A stretch of 14,355 nt of DNA, taken from NCBI GenBank assembly GCA_905479905.1, contig CAJQOK010000489.1, positions 1-14,355 of the forward strand, read 5' to 3'. The notes under the pieces were generated by a model, which saw nothing but the letters and a program-made list of their open reading frames with translations, made no database searches and had not been told where the DNA came from. Position numbers and translations under genes: made by a program. This stretch comes from an uncultured Aliterella sp. (GTDB taxonomy: Bacteria; Cyanobacteriota; Cyanobacteriia; Cyanobacteriales; Chroococcidiopsidaceae). Below, in pieces: positions 7,248 through 13,981 of this stretch (its first letter is position 1; every line of letters begins with the position of its first letter).

Positions 7248-7417
7248 GGCGTTGCTGAATTGGTAATGGGTAATGGGTAATGGGTAATTGGTAATTGGTA
7301 ATTGGTAATTGGTAATTGGTAATTGGTAATAATTTTAATGAATAATTCCCAATGCGGTATGAATGAGGAAGAGACAGGATTGCAGAAAGGAAAAATCATC
7401 ATAATTTCAGCAACGCC
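7248..7417. mobile_element. MITE-like insertion, 170 bp, with 8-bp target duplication
   Basis: Seen directly: a perfect 12-bp terminal inverted repeat, GGCGTTGCTGAA at 7248-7259 and TTCAGCAACGCC at 7406-7417. It is flanked by a perfect 8-bp direct repeat GATATTGC at 7240-7247 and 7418-7425. The element has no transposase and almost half of it is a heptamer array that abuts the left inverted repeat. The ends resemble, from memory, those of IS903-type IS5-family elements (GGCTTTGTTGAAT), but the parent cannot be assigned. The perfect duplication suggests a fairly recent insertion. It must have been mobilised by a transposase encoded elsewhere. Confidence 0.75.
7261..7330. repeat. Ten tandem heptamers (TGGTAAT/GGGTAAT)
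   Basis: Exactly ten head-to-tail 7-bp units with no interruption. Units 1 and 5-10 read TGGTAAT; units 2-4 read GGGTAAT, differing only at the first base. This is the type of short tandemly repeated sequence (STRR) described in cyanobacterial genomes. It lies wholly inside the insertion-like element, one base from its left inverted repeat. Copy number is likely to vary by slippage. Confidence 0.95.
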
Positions 7418-7500
7418 GATATTGCCTAGTTGACTGACAAAACTACTAACTAGGGGGAATACCTCCAAACGGAAGTCCGCTACTTTTGCGAAAACACCCT

Positions 7501-7535
7501 TAAAAGTACAAAGACACAAACTTTCGTCTGTGTCT
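7501..7535 (-). terminator. Possible terminator of the oxidoreductase gene
   Basis: The minus strand reads AGACACA, a 10-base spacer and TGTGTCT (7535-7529 with 7518-7512), followed by TTGTAC and TTTT. It begins about 11 bp after the oxidoreductase stop. The stem is short and the T run is interrupted, so this is a weak call. Confidence 0.35.
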
Positions 7536-7546
7536 GTTGCAAACTA

Positions 7547-8137
7547 TCAACTATAACGTTCTTCTGCCCAAGGTTCGCCGCGACTGTTGTAGCCATTGCG
7601 CTCCCAAAAACCTAATTCTTCTTTATCCAAAAACTCTAAGCCATTAATCCATTTAGCGCTTTTCCAGGCATAAATATGTGGAACCACTAGCCGCATTGGG
7701 CCGCCATGTTCGGCGCTTAGAGGTTCGTCAAATACTGTATGGGCAAAAAAGTTTTCTTCCCTCAAGAAGTCAGACATCGCAATATTGGTAGTATAACCGC
7801 CGTAACAGTGTTCCATCACATGAATGGCTTTCGAGTCTACCTCAATCAATTTCATGAACTCAGTAACTTTAATACCTGTCCACTTGACATCAAGCTTAGA
7901 CCAGCGCGTAACGCAGTGAAAATCGGCGGTAAACTGCTGTTGGGGTAAAGCCATAAAGTCAGCCCAGCTAAATGTTACCTCTTTTGCCAAACCCCAAACT
8001 TTAAATTGCCAAGTTTCTATACTAACTTGGGGCGTTTGCCCGTAAGTAAGCACCGGAAACCCCTTAGTTAAGTATTGACCAGGAGGAACGCGATCGCTCT
8101 GTTCCTCATTAGGTTTTTTAAAAAATTTTCCTAGCAT
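7547..8137 (-). CDS. Cytoplasmic sulfite-oxidase-type molybdopterin oxidoreductase
   Basis: A 196-residue protein of the molybdopterin-binding sulfite oxidase/YuiH-like superfamily. It is a single Mo-cofactor domain without the dimerisation or heme domains of full sulfite oxidases. The Mo-binding cysteine is Cys75 in FHCVTRWSKLDVKW. Other family marks are WTGIKVTEFM, EHCYGGYTTNIAM, the substrate-side stretch EHGGPMRLVVPHIYAWKSAKW (near 143-163) and ELGFWERNGY near the end. No Tat or Sec signal is present, so it acts in the cytoplasm, unlike periplasmic MsrP. Substrate and electron partner are unknown. It lies 59 bp downstream of rpmF on the same strand and could be read through from it. There is no obvious Shine-Dalgarno before the ATG at 8137. 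Confidence 0.88.
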   Translation of the reverse strand: MLGKFFKKPNEEQSDRVPPGQYLTKGFPVLTYGQTPQVSIETWQFKVWGLAKEVTFSWADFMALPQQQFTADFHCVTRWSKLDVKWTGIKVTEFMKLIEVDSKAIHVMEHCYGGYTTNIAMSDFLREENFFAHTVFDEPLSAEHGGPMRLVVPHIYAWKSAKWINGLEFLDKEELGFWERNGYNSRGEPWAEERYS

Positions 8138-8196
8138 TATTTCAGTTGCTTCAGCTTCTTACTTTATTGTGGAATAAAATCTTTTAAAGACAAAGT

Positions 8197-8370
8197 TTAT
8201 TCTTCTGTCTCGTCTTCGTCCTTAGTTGGGTAGACAAACTTAGAGCGTCCGCTCAAAATTGATTTACCCAAAGACAGCGCTTTTCTCGCTTCTACTACTG
8301 CTTTGTGTTTCCAGGTTGCTTTGCGCTTATCTCGTTTTGACTTCGAGGTTTTCTTCTTAGGAACTGCCAT
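8197..8370 (-). CDS. rpmF: 50S ribosomal protein L32
   Basis: A 57-residue, strongly basic protein with the universal L32 start [16 protein letters not shown], then [20 protein letters not shown] and an acidic cyanobacterial tail, DEDETEE. It has no cysteines, so it is the zinc-free form of L32. I set the start at the ATG 8368-8370 rather than at an upstream ATG at 8418, because the longer form would add 16 residues absent from the family. A possible -10 (TATACT on the minus strand, 8407-8402) would give a leader of about 25 bases. The Shine-Dalgarno is weak. Confidence 0.95.
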   Translation of the reverse strand: MAVPKKKTSKSKRDKRKATWKHKAVVEARKALSLGKSILSGRSKFVYPTKDEDETEE

Positions 8371-8401
8371 AATAGCTAATCCAATTTTTGACAACCTTTC
8401 T

Positions 8402-8407
8402 AGTATA
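8402..8407 (-). promoter_or_regulatory. Possible -10 element of rpmF
   Basis: TATACT on the minus strand, 32 bases upstream of the rpmF start codon. This 88-bp gap is the only space for a dedicated rpmF promoter. No convincing -35 lies 16-18 bases further upstream, so the call rests on the -10 hexamer alone. Confidence 0.25.
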
Positions 8408-8458
8408 AGCCCTTCCACAAAAAATGTTGTCCCGGCAAGTCTACTAGGGGTAAAAATA

Positions 8459-9217
8459 TTAAGGTTGATTTGGAGTAGTATTGACTGGATTTATTTGGGG
8501 TAAGTTTTGCGGTGTGGGAGTAGTTACCGGAGTCTCAGGGATTGGTGCAGCATTAAAATTATCCCCAGGAGAAGTTACAGGGGTTATTCCCGGCGATTGA
8601 GGGCGAGGAACCAAAGCCGGACTCCCAGGAAGGGGAGCCGCTCCAGGCGGAACATTAACAGGTTGAACAGGGGTATTATTGATAAGTTCTCTAGCACTAC
8701 CTGCTGGATTATTTGATCTTTGTCTGGGTGGTGGGGGTGGGGTTCCTTCTATATCTTCAGTAGACCTAACAGCTAAGGGTTTTTCCTCTAAACGTAATAG
8801 GCTGCGCGCACTATTGAAATAGGTGAATTTATCACTACCGCCACTCCATTGCGGACGACTTAAGCCTATCGCCAAAACGGGGGCAATTACACCCTGATTT
8901 TGACCCAAAATAACTACCGAAACGTCAGTTATTTGCGAACTGCGGTTAAATCCTTGTAAAAGGGCAGTTCGGGCGGCAGTTTCTGCTCGTTGAATTAGGC
9001 TATCGTAGGTTTCATCGGGTTGGCGGTCGATAGTAATGTCATCAATTCGAGCCGTTTCAGCTTGCGCCGTTTGTTGAAAAAGAAAACCAACTCCTGTAAG
9101 CGTTAAAGATAAGGCAGTTAGTTTAGTTGTCTCCATCAGCCATCGCCCAAAATTCGGTTTAATTTTATTTTGGTGCTGCTTGGTTTTTGAGGCTTGCTGG
9201 CAAAAAATCACCCTCAT
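8459..9217 (-). CDS. Exported proline-rich protein of unknown function
   Basis: A 252-residue protein that I do not recognise beyond a likely cyanobacterial family. A hydrophobic signal segment (about 32-48, ending in QQTAQAETA) predicts cleavage after AQA near residue 53 and export across the plasma membrane. A small mixed alpha/beta part follows (about 54-150; [39 protein letters not shown]). From about 158 to the end it is a low-complexity Pro/Asn/Thr tail, starting with PPPPPRQR, probably disordered in the periplasm or cell wall. The ATG at 9217 is preceded by AAGGAG 11 bases upstream. An internal ATG at residue 28 (9134-9136) gives a more usual signal peptide but lacks a Shine-Dalgarno. 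The gene is upstream of rpmF, 88 bp away on the same strand. Confidence 0.8.
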   Translation of the reverse strand: MRVIFCQQASKTKQHQNKIKPNFGRWLMETTKLTALSLTLTGVGFLFQQTAQAETARIDDITIDRQPDETYDSLIQRAETAARTALLQGFNRSSQITDVSVVILGQNQGVIAPVLAIGLSRPQWSGGSDKFTYFNSARSLLRLEEKPLAVRSTEDIEGTPPPPPRQRSNNPAGSARELINNTPVQPVNVPPGAAPLPGSPALVPRPQSPGITPVTSPGDNFNAAPIPETPVTTPTPQNLPQINPVNTTPNQP

Positions 9218-9484
9218 AACTGCAATTGCTCCTTAAATTGGTGACTTGAAATTAATTGCTTATGTCTAACTGTATTAACATTGCCTTACTATTTGTTGTT
9301 ACCTATAGATAGATTTATTAAAAATATTTATCTGGCTAAAAGCTCAATAAGTGGCTATTTTGGCTGGCGATGGTATATCTAACCTGTTTTGCTAATTAGC
9401 TCGTAGAGACAGGGTTTTATACTAAGAAAAATCAATAATATTTGAGTACCTAGTCACGCAAGAGTGAGAAACAAATAAAAGTTT
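9218..9484. other. Intergenic, AT-rich, no gene seen
   Basis: 267 bp between two minus-strand genes. It should hold the terminator of the nitrogenase-C-terminus gene and the promoter of the exported protein. I find no strong hairpin with a T run, no clear -35/-10 pair and no open frame worth calling. Confidence 0.5.
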
Positions 9485-9910
9485 TTAGCAGTAAGCTGTA
9501 ACATCTTCGCCGCATTCGTCAGCTAAAAAGCATAGCGCCCGAAAACGCAAAGCAACAACTTCATCGTACAGTGGGTTGAGTTTGCACATGGGGGGAATGT
9601 GAAACAATGTATGACCAAATACTGTAATATCGCGTTCAAAGGGGCATTGAGCAGGAATTAGTTGACATAAACGGTGAGCTAGTTTTGGGCTGGATACTTG
9701 AACTCTGTCTAGGCGTTGACGTAAGGCTTGGAAAATATCAAAATTTACTTTTTCCCCTAGCATCCAGTTGTTGAGAAGGAAGTCTTGGTTTGTGTGTTGC
9801 GATAAGTTCATAACGTCTCTACTTTGGTTGGTAATGGTGGGTGTTCTAAAAGTATCTACAGTTTGGAAACGAGTTTTTCGCAAGAAAGAGAAAAGTTGAT
9901 TCGTTATCAT
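9485..9910 (-). CDS. Orphan Mo-dependent nitrogenase C-terminal domain protein
   Basis: A 141-residue protein whose C-terminal part (about 58-141) matches the cyanobacterial family named 'Mo-dependent nitrogenase C-terminus': RLDRVQVSSPKLAHRLCQLI, PAQCPFERDITVFGHTLFHI, PPMCKLNPLYDEVVALRFRA and CFLADECGEDVTAYC. Cysteines at 82, 89, 109, 127, 133 and 141 could bind metal or form disulfides, which is inference. Despite the name, the family occurs as stand-alone proteins in cyanobacteria and its function is unknown; it is no evidence for nitrogenase here. The first ~45 residues look poorly conserved. An internal ATG at residue 34 (9809-9811), with AGAG a few bases upstream, is an alternative start. 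No membrane segment is seen. Confidence 0.85.
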   Translation of the reverse strand: MITNQLFSFLRKTRFQTVDTFRTPTITNQSRDVMNLSQHTNQDFLLNNWMLGEKVNFDIFQALRQRLDRVQVSSPKLAHRLCQLIPAQCPFERDITVFGHTLFHIPPMCKLNPLYDEVVALRFRALCFLADECGEDVTAYC

Positions 9911-10005
9911 CTTGCCTAAAATCGCCTAGATTCGGAATTAGAGACATCACTGAACTTTTTACCTATACATTTTTAATTTCCGTAAATGCACTCAGGGAAG
10001 TCAGC

Positions 10006-10049
10006 AAAAAATCAGGGTGGGAAGAAGCTGATAACTTCTTCCCACCCTG
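10006..10049 (-). terminator. Strong intrinsic terminator of rnj
   Basis: A perfect 15-bp stem, CAGGGTGGGAAGAAG at 10013-10027 with CTTCTTCCCACCCTG at 10035-10049, with a 7-base loop. On the minus strand it is followed by ATTTTTT (10012-10006). It lies 24 bp after the rnj stop codon and separates rnj from the gene ending at 9485. This is the clearest terminator in the window. Confidence 0.93.
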
Positions 10050-10073
10050 GGTAATTAATAGAGGTCGCCTATA

Positions 10074-11843
10074 TTAAGAGGCGGCAATTTGTGGCGCTGT
10101 CGTGCGTCGTCGTCTTCTCCCATCCAAAGCTTTAGCGGGTTCGTCAGGAGATTGTAGCAATAAAGTAACTGTTGGTTGGGTTTGCAGTTCTCGACGAATT
10201 TGGCGTTGTAGTTCTCGCTCTAGCTGTACTTGTACGCCTACCCAGTCTACTTCTACAGGTTCGCCATTGACCGATTGCGTAAAGCTCGACCAGCGATCGC
10301 CTAATACCCTTTCCATCCGCTCTTGTACCCATTGTTGTAGCATTGGGCGCTCCATAGACGAAACTACACCCCGCAGGTGTATTTCTGGTTTCATCATTAG
10401 TTTGCCTTGCCAGTCTACCGCCGCCGCAATGGTAATAATTCCTTCTCCTGCCAATTGCTGCCGCTCCTTGAGGACGCGATCGCTCACTATTCCCGTGCGT
10501 GACATATCCACAAGTTCAATTCCCGCAGGCACTTTCCCAGTGACGCGCATCGCTTCTTGTGATACTTCGATCACGTCGCCGTTTTGGATAATTAACATAT
10601 TTTCGGCGGGAATGCCTGTACTTTGAGCGGTTTGGGCGTGTTTAACTAACATCCGATGTTCGCCATGAACAGGCAAGAAAAACTTAGGCTTAGTTAGTCC
10701 GATCATCAATTTTTGGTCTTCTTGGCAACCGTGACCAGATACGTGCAATCCTTTGTCTTTGCCGTAAATAACGTTCGCACCCTGTATCATTAAGCGGTCA
10801 ATAGTATTCATAACAGCGATGGTGTTTCCCGGAATGGGGTTAGCCGAAAATACAACCGTATCGCCGGGACGAATTTTTATTTGCTGGTGTTCACCATTAG
10901 AAATCCGGGTCATGGCTGACAATGGTTCGCCTTGAGAGCCAGTTGTCAAAATCACTACTTTTTCTTCCGGTAAGTTCCGCAAGGCTTGCAATGGTTGCAG
11001 CAAGTTGTCCTCGCACTTGATATAACCCAAGTTACGAGCGTGAGCAATCAAGTTTAGCATCGAGCGCCCTACTATCCCTACTACGCGATTTTGTTTTCTG
11101 GCTATATCCAAAATCATGTTGATCCGGTGGACAGAAGACGCAAAGGTTGTAATTAAAATTCGCCCTTTAGCTTGACTAAATACCCGTTCTAGGTTTGGAT
11201 ATACCGATCTCTCTGAGGCAGTGTAGCCTGGTACTTCAGAATTTGTCGAATCGCTAAGAAGACAAAGTACACCTTTTTCGCCGTGTTCTGCTAATCTCTG
11301 GATATCAAAAAATTCGCCATCAACCGGAGTATGGTCAAACTTAAAGTCTCCAGTATGGATAATTACCCCGGCGGGTGTGTGCAAAGCAATGGTATAACTA
11401 TCGGCAATAGAGTGAGTATTGCGGATAAATTCGACAATAAATTGCGAACCTAGCCTTACTGTCTCACGAGGTCTAACACTACGCAACTCTGTGCGATCGC
11501 GCATTCCCGCTTCTTCAAGTTTACCTTCTAGCATTGCTAGTGCTAACCTTGGCCCATAAATTACCGGAATTTCTAGCTGTCTAAGGTGAAAAGCTATCCC
11601 ACCAATATGATCCTCATGTCCGTGAGTCACAATCATGCCTTTTATTTTATGGCGATTGTCACGCAGATAAGTCATATCAGGAAGCACAATATTTACTCCG
11701 TGCATTCCATCAGTGGGAAAAGCTAACCCCGCATCTAATAAAATTATTTCGTCGTTGCACTCAAATACACAGGTATTTTTACCAATTTCATGTAAGCCGC
11801 CGAGGGGAATAATTTTTACTACTGGTGATGTATTTTTTGCCAT
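10074..11843 (-). CDS. rnj: Ribonuclease J
   Basis: A 589-residue metallo-beta-lactamase/beta-CASP ribonuclease for RNA decay and rRNA/mRNA maturation, with endo- and 5'-3' exonuclease activity in the family. Metal-site motifs: HGHEDH (74-79), His144 in RNTHSIADS, and Asp166 in IIHTGDFKFD. The beta-CASP region includes LLSDSTNSE, ITTFASSVHRI and GRSMLNLIA, and ends with VSGHG (368-372) and PVHGEHR (His393). A C-terminal domain (about 450-565) follows. The last ~25 residues form a basic tail, GRRRRRTTAP. The length is slightly above the ~555 of Bacillus RNase J because of the tail. The ATG has AAAGGA six bases upstream. The gene follows dapA with a 167-bp gap that may hold its own promoter, as the order asd-dapA-rnj is common in cyanobacteria. 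A strong terminator follows it. Confidence 0.97.
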   Translation of the reverse strand: MAKNTSPVVKIIPLGGLHEIGKNTCVFECNDEIILLDAGLAFPTDGMHGVNIVLPDMTYLRDNRHKIKGMIVTHGHEDHIGGIAFHLRQLEIPVIYGPRLALAMLEGKLEEAGMRDRTELRSVRPRETVRLGSQFIVEFIRNTHSIADSYTIALHTPAGVIIHTGDFKFDHTPVDGEFFDIQRLAEHGEKGVLCLLSDSTNSEVPGYTASERSVYPNLERVFSQAKGRILITTFASSVHRINMILDIARKQNRVVGIVGRSMLNLIAHARNLGYIKCEDNLLQPLQALRNLPEEKVVILTTGSQGEPLSAMTRISNGEHQQIKIRPGDTVVFSANPIPGNTIAVMNTIDRLMIQGANVIYGKDKGLHVSGHGCQEDQKLMIGLTKPKFFLPVHGEHRMLVKHAQTAQSTGIPAENMLIIQNGDVIEVSQEAMRVTGKVPAGIELVDMSRTGIVSDRVLKERQQLAGEGIITIAAAVDWQGKLMMKPEIHLRGVVSSMERPMLQQWVQERMERVLGDRWSSFTQSVNGEPVEVDWVGVQVQLERELQRQIRRELQTQPTVTLLLQSPDEPAKALDGRRRRRTTAPQIAAS

Positions 11844-12010
11844 GTTAATCCTTTGAACGATAGGTTAATTGTGTTTAATATAAAAACTGTAGAATTTCTC
11901 ATTTTTCCCTAGGGAGCTAAGTTTCTAGCAAATTTTTTATGTAAATTTTCTGCAATTAAAGGGTGATTAAAACCTTCATTGTATTTATATCTGCCTTTAT
12001 TAAAAGGTAG

Positions 12011-12916
12011 TTAATAAGCCAAATCTTTAGTTTTGGTATCAATGTCTTGCAAAACTTTTTCTAAGGTTTTAATTATCTTGTCTTCTTCTTCGCATTGCAA
12101 TGGTAAACGAGTCGAACCCACATCCCAACCTTTGAGTTTAAGCGCCATCTTTACAGGTATTGGATTAGCAGTAATAAACAAAGCCTTAAATAAGGGAAAT
12201 AATTGCAAATGAATGTTAGTTGCCAGACCAACTTTGCCTGTTTCAAAAGCTTCAATCATTTGCTGCAACTGTGCGCCTACTAAATGACTTGCAACACTAA
12301 CTACCCCTTTAGCACCCACTGCTAACATTGGCAAAGTTAGAGAGTCATCACCAGAGTAAATTTGAAATTCTCTAGGTGTCAATCGGCTAATTTCACTTGT
12401 TTGGTCTAAACTTCCCGCCGCTTCTTTGATACCTACAATATTATCAATTTCCGCTAGACGAGCTACCGTCTCAGGAAGAAGATTTTGGCTGGTACGACTG
12501 GGGACGTTATACAACACTATAGGTAAATCGGGGCAAGCAGAAGCAATTTCCCGAAAGTGATGGTATAATCCGGCTTGGGGTGGCTTGTTATAGTAAGGAA
12601 CAACTTGTAAAGCTCCATGTACTCCTATTCTAGCTGCTTTTTGGGTTGCAGCGACAGCTTCAGTAGTCGAATTTGACCCCGTACCTGCCATTACCAAAGC
12701 TTTTCCTGCTACCGCCTGCAACACTACTTGAAATAGCTGATATTCTTCATCCCAAGTTAGCGTTGGCGATTCTCCGGTTGTCCCACACACCACGATTGTA
12801 TCGCTGCCATTGGCGGCTAAATGTGCTGCTAATTGTTCGGCTACAGCATAATTTACGCTACCGTCAGCTTTAAACGGCGTAATCATTGCCGTAATTACTT
12901 TCCCAAAATCTACCAC
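12011..12916 (-). CDS. dapA: 4-hydroxy-tetrahydrodipicolinate synthase
   Basis: Condenses pyruvate with aspartate semialdehyde, the first committed step to diaminopimelate and lysine. A 301-residue TIM-barrel lyase of normal length. Schiff-base Lys164 lies in GIKEAAGS. The catalytic triad appears as Thr47 in CGTTGES, Tyr109 in PYYNKP and Tyr136 in VLYNVPSRT, and Arg141 binds the substrate carboxylate. The start is a GTG at 12914-12916. Its Shine-Dalgarno GAGGAG is formed by the last codons of asd, nine bases upstream, and the gap to the asd stop is only 6 bp. This fits an asd-dapA operon with coupled translation, in which asd makes the substrate of dapA. Confidence 0.97.
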   Translation of the reverse strand: MVDFGKVITAMITPFKADGSVNYAVAEQLAAHLAANGSDTIVVCGTTGESPTLTWDEEYQLFQVVLQAVAGKALVMAGTGSNSTTEAVAATQKAARIGVHGALQVVPYYNKPPQAGLYHHFREIASACPDLPIVLYNVPSRTSQNLLPETVARLAEIDNIVGIKEAAGSLDQTSEISRLTPREFQIYSGDDSLTLPMLAVGAKGVVSVASHLVGAQLQQMIEAFETGKVGLATNIHLQLFPLFKALFITANPIPVKMALKLKGWDVGSTRLPLQCEEEDKIIKTLEKVLQDIDTKTKDLAY

Positions 12917-12922
12917 CCGTTT

Positions 12923-13981
12923 TTACTCCTCACCGTAGCTCTTTGCTGTTTGATATTCTTTCGCCGACAGTAGATTTTTTTCTACTAATAATTCTGCAAT
13001 TTGCACGGCGTTGAGGGCTGCACCTTTACGAATTTGGTCGCCACACAACCATAGTTCTAAACTGCACTCATGGGATATATCTTGACGGATGCGACCTACT
13101 AATACTTCATCAATGCCTGTAGCGTCTATAGGCATGGGAAAATAGTTTGCTTGCCAATCTTCTACAACTCGCACGCCGGGAGATGTGCTTAATATTTCTT
13201 TCGCTTCTCTGGCACTTAAGGGCGATTCAAATTCTATGTTAATTGCTTCAGAATGCGCTCGAAGTACGGGAACCCGAACACAAGTGGCACTAATTTTTAG
13301 TTCTTCGGCGTTAAAAATTTTTCGAGTTTCATTAACCATTTTCATTTCTTCTTCACAGTACCCATTAGCAGTCATGGGAGAATTGTGAGGAAATAAATTA
13401 AAGGCTAAGGGATAAGGGAAAATTTCTGGCGTGGGGGATTTTCCTGCTAAAATTTCTTTGGTTTGGTTTAATACTTCTGTCATTGCCATCGCTCCAGCAC
13501 CACTAGCCGATTGGTAGGTTGCGACAACAATGCGCTTAATTTTTCTAACTTTATACAATGGATACACCGCCACCGCCATCAATATTGTTGTGCAGTTAGG
13601 GTTTGCTATTATCCCTTGATGGTTTTTTACTGCGTCAGGATTGACTTCTGGCACTACTAAAGGAACGTGAGGGTCTAAACGAAAAGCACTAGAATTATCT
13701 ATTACTACCGCTCCTTGAGCTACAGCCACAGGTGCGAAGGTTTTGGAGATAGAACCGCCGGCCGAGGCTAGTACCAGGTCTATGTTATCAAAAGAGCGAT
13801 CGCCTGCTGGTTCAATTACTAAGTCTTCCCCTCTAAACTTCATAGTTTTTCCCGCACTGCGAGGAGAAGCTAATAGCTTTAATTGGGCTACCGGAAAGTT
13901 ACGTATTGCTAATAATTCTAGTAATTCCGTGCCTACGGCCCCGGTTGCGCCTAAAATTGCCACGCGATAGGATTTTGTCAA
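12923..13981 (-). CDS. asd: Aspartate-semialdehyde dehydrogenase
   Basis: Reduces aspartyl phosphate to aspartate semialdehyde with NADPH, the branch point to lysine, threonine and methionine. A 352-residue protein. NADP-binding GATGAVG (11-17), catalytic Cys130 in NPNCTT, Gln157 in TYQSASGAG, and Arg241 and His243 in VLRAHSEA. The start is a TTG at 13979-13981. AGGAG sits six bases upstream, an in-frame TAG lies three codons before it, and the next candidate (GTG, residue 7) would cut the first Rossmann strand. So a TTG start is well supported. First gene of the asd-dapA pair. No clear promoter is seen in the AT-rich upstream region. Confidence 0.96.
   Translation of the reverse strand: MTKSYRVAILGATGAVGTELLELLAIRNFPVAQLKLLASPRSAGKTMKFRGEDLVIEPAGDRSFDNIDLVLASAGGSISKTFAPVAVAQGAVVIDNSSAFRLDPHVPLVVPEVNPDAVKNHQGIIANPNCTTILMAVAVYPLYKVRKIKRIVVATYQSASGAGAMAMTEVLNQTKEILAGKSPTPEIFPYPLAFNLFPHNSPMTANGYCEEEMKMVNETRKIFNAEELKISATCVRVPVLRAHSEAINIEFESPLSAREAKEILSTSPGVRVVEDWQANYFPMPIDATGIDEVLVGRIRQDISHECSLELWLCGDQIRKGAALNAVQIAELLVEKNLLSAKEYQTAKSYGEE

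Larger units (their letters stand above)
7195..7546. other. Intergenic region upstream of rsbR
   Basis: A gap of 352 bp without a supported gene. From the left: the rsbR leader, with a possible -10 (TACACT on the minus strand, 7236-7231); an insertion-like element with its target duplication (7240-7425); a 7-bp inverted repeat CCTAGTT/AACTAGG (7425-7431 and 7448-7454); and a weak terminator-like hairpin after the oxidoreductase gene. A minus-strand open frame crosses the gap, but its middle is just the translated heptamer repeat, so I do not call it. Confidence 0.7.

Noticed and set aside
7261..7330. Possible CRISPR-like repeat array
   Set aside because: Units are 7 bp with no spacers between them, so this is a simple tandem repeat.
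7145..7519. Minus-strand open frame of 124 codons upstream of and overlapping rsbR
   Set aside because: Its centre is the translated heptamer array (repeated NYQLPIT), it spans the insertion-like element and its ends, and it overlaps the start of rsbR. There is no family likeness.
8371..8418. Longer L32 starting at an upstream ATG
   Set aside because: L32 proteins start at MAVPKK; the extra 16 residues are translated leader.
9485..9910. Evidence of nitrogen fixation genes
   Set aside because: The domain name refers to nitrogenase, but the family is found as stand-alone proteins and no nif gene is present.
10102..10626. Plus-strand open frame of 174 codons inside rnj
   Set aside because: It is an antisense shadow of a fully conserved RNase J and has a Cys/Ser/Arg-rich composition typical of shadows.
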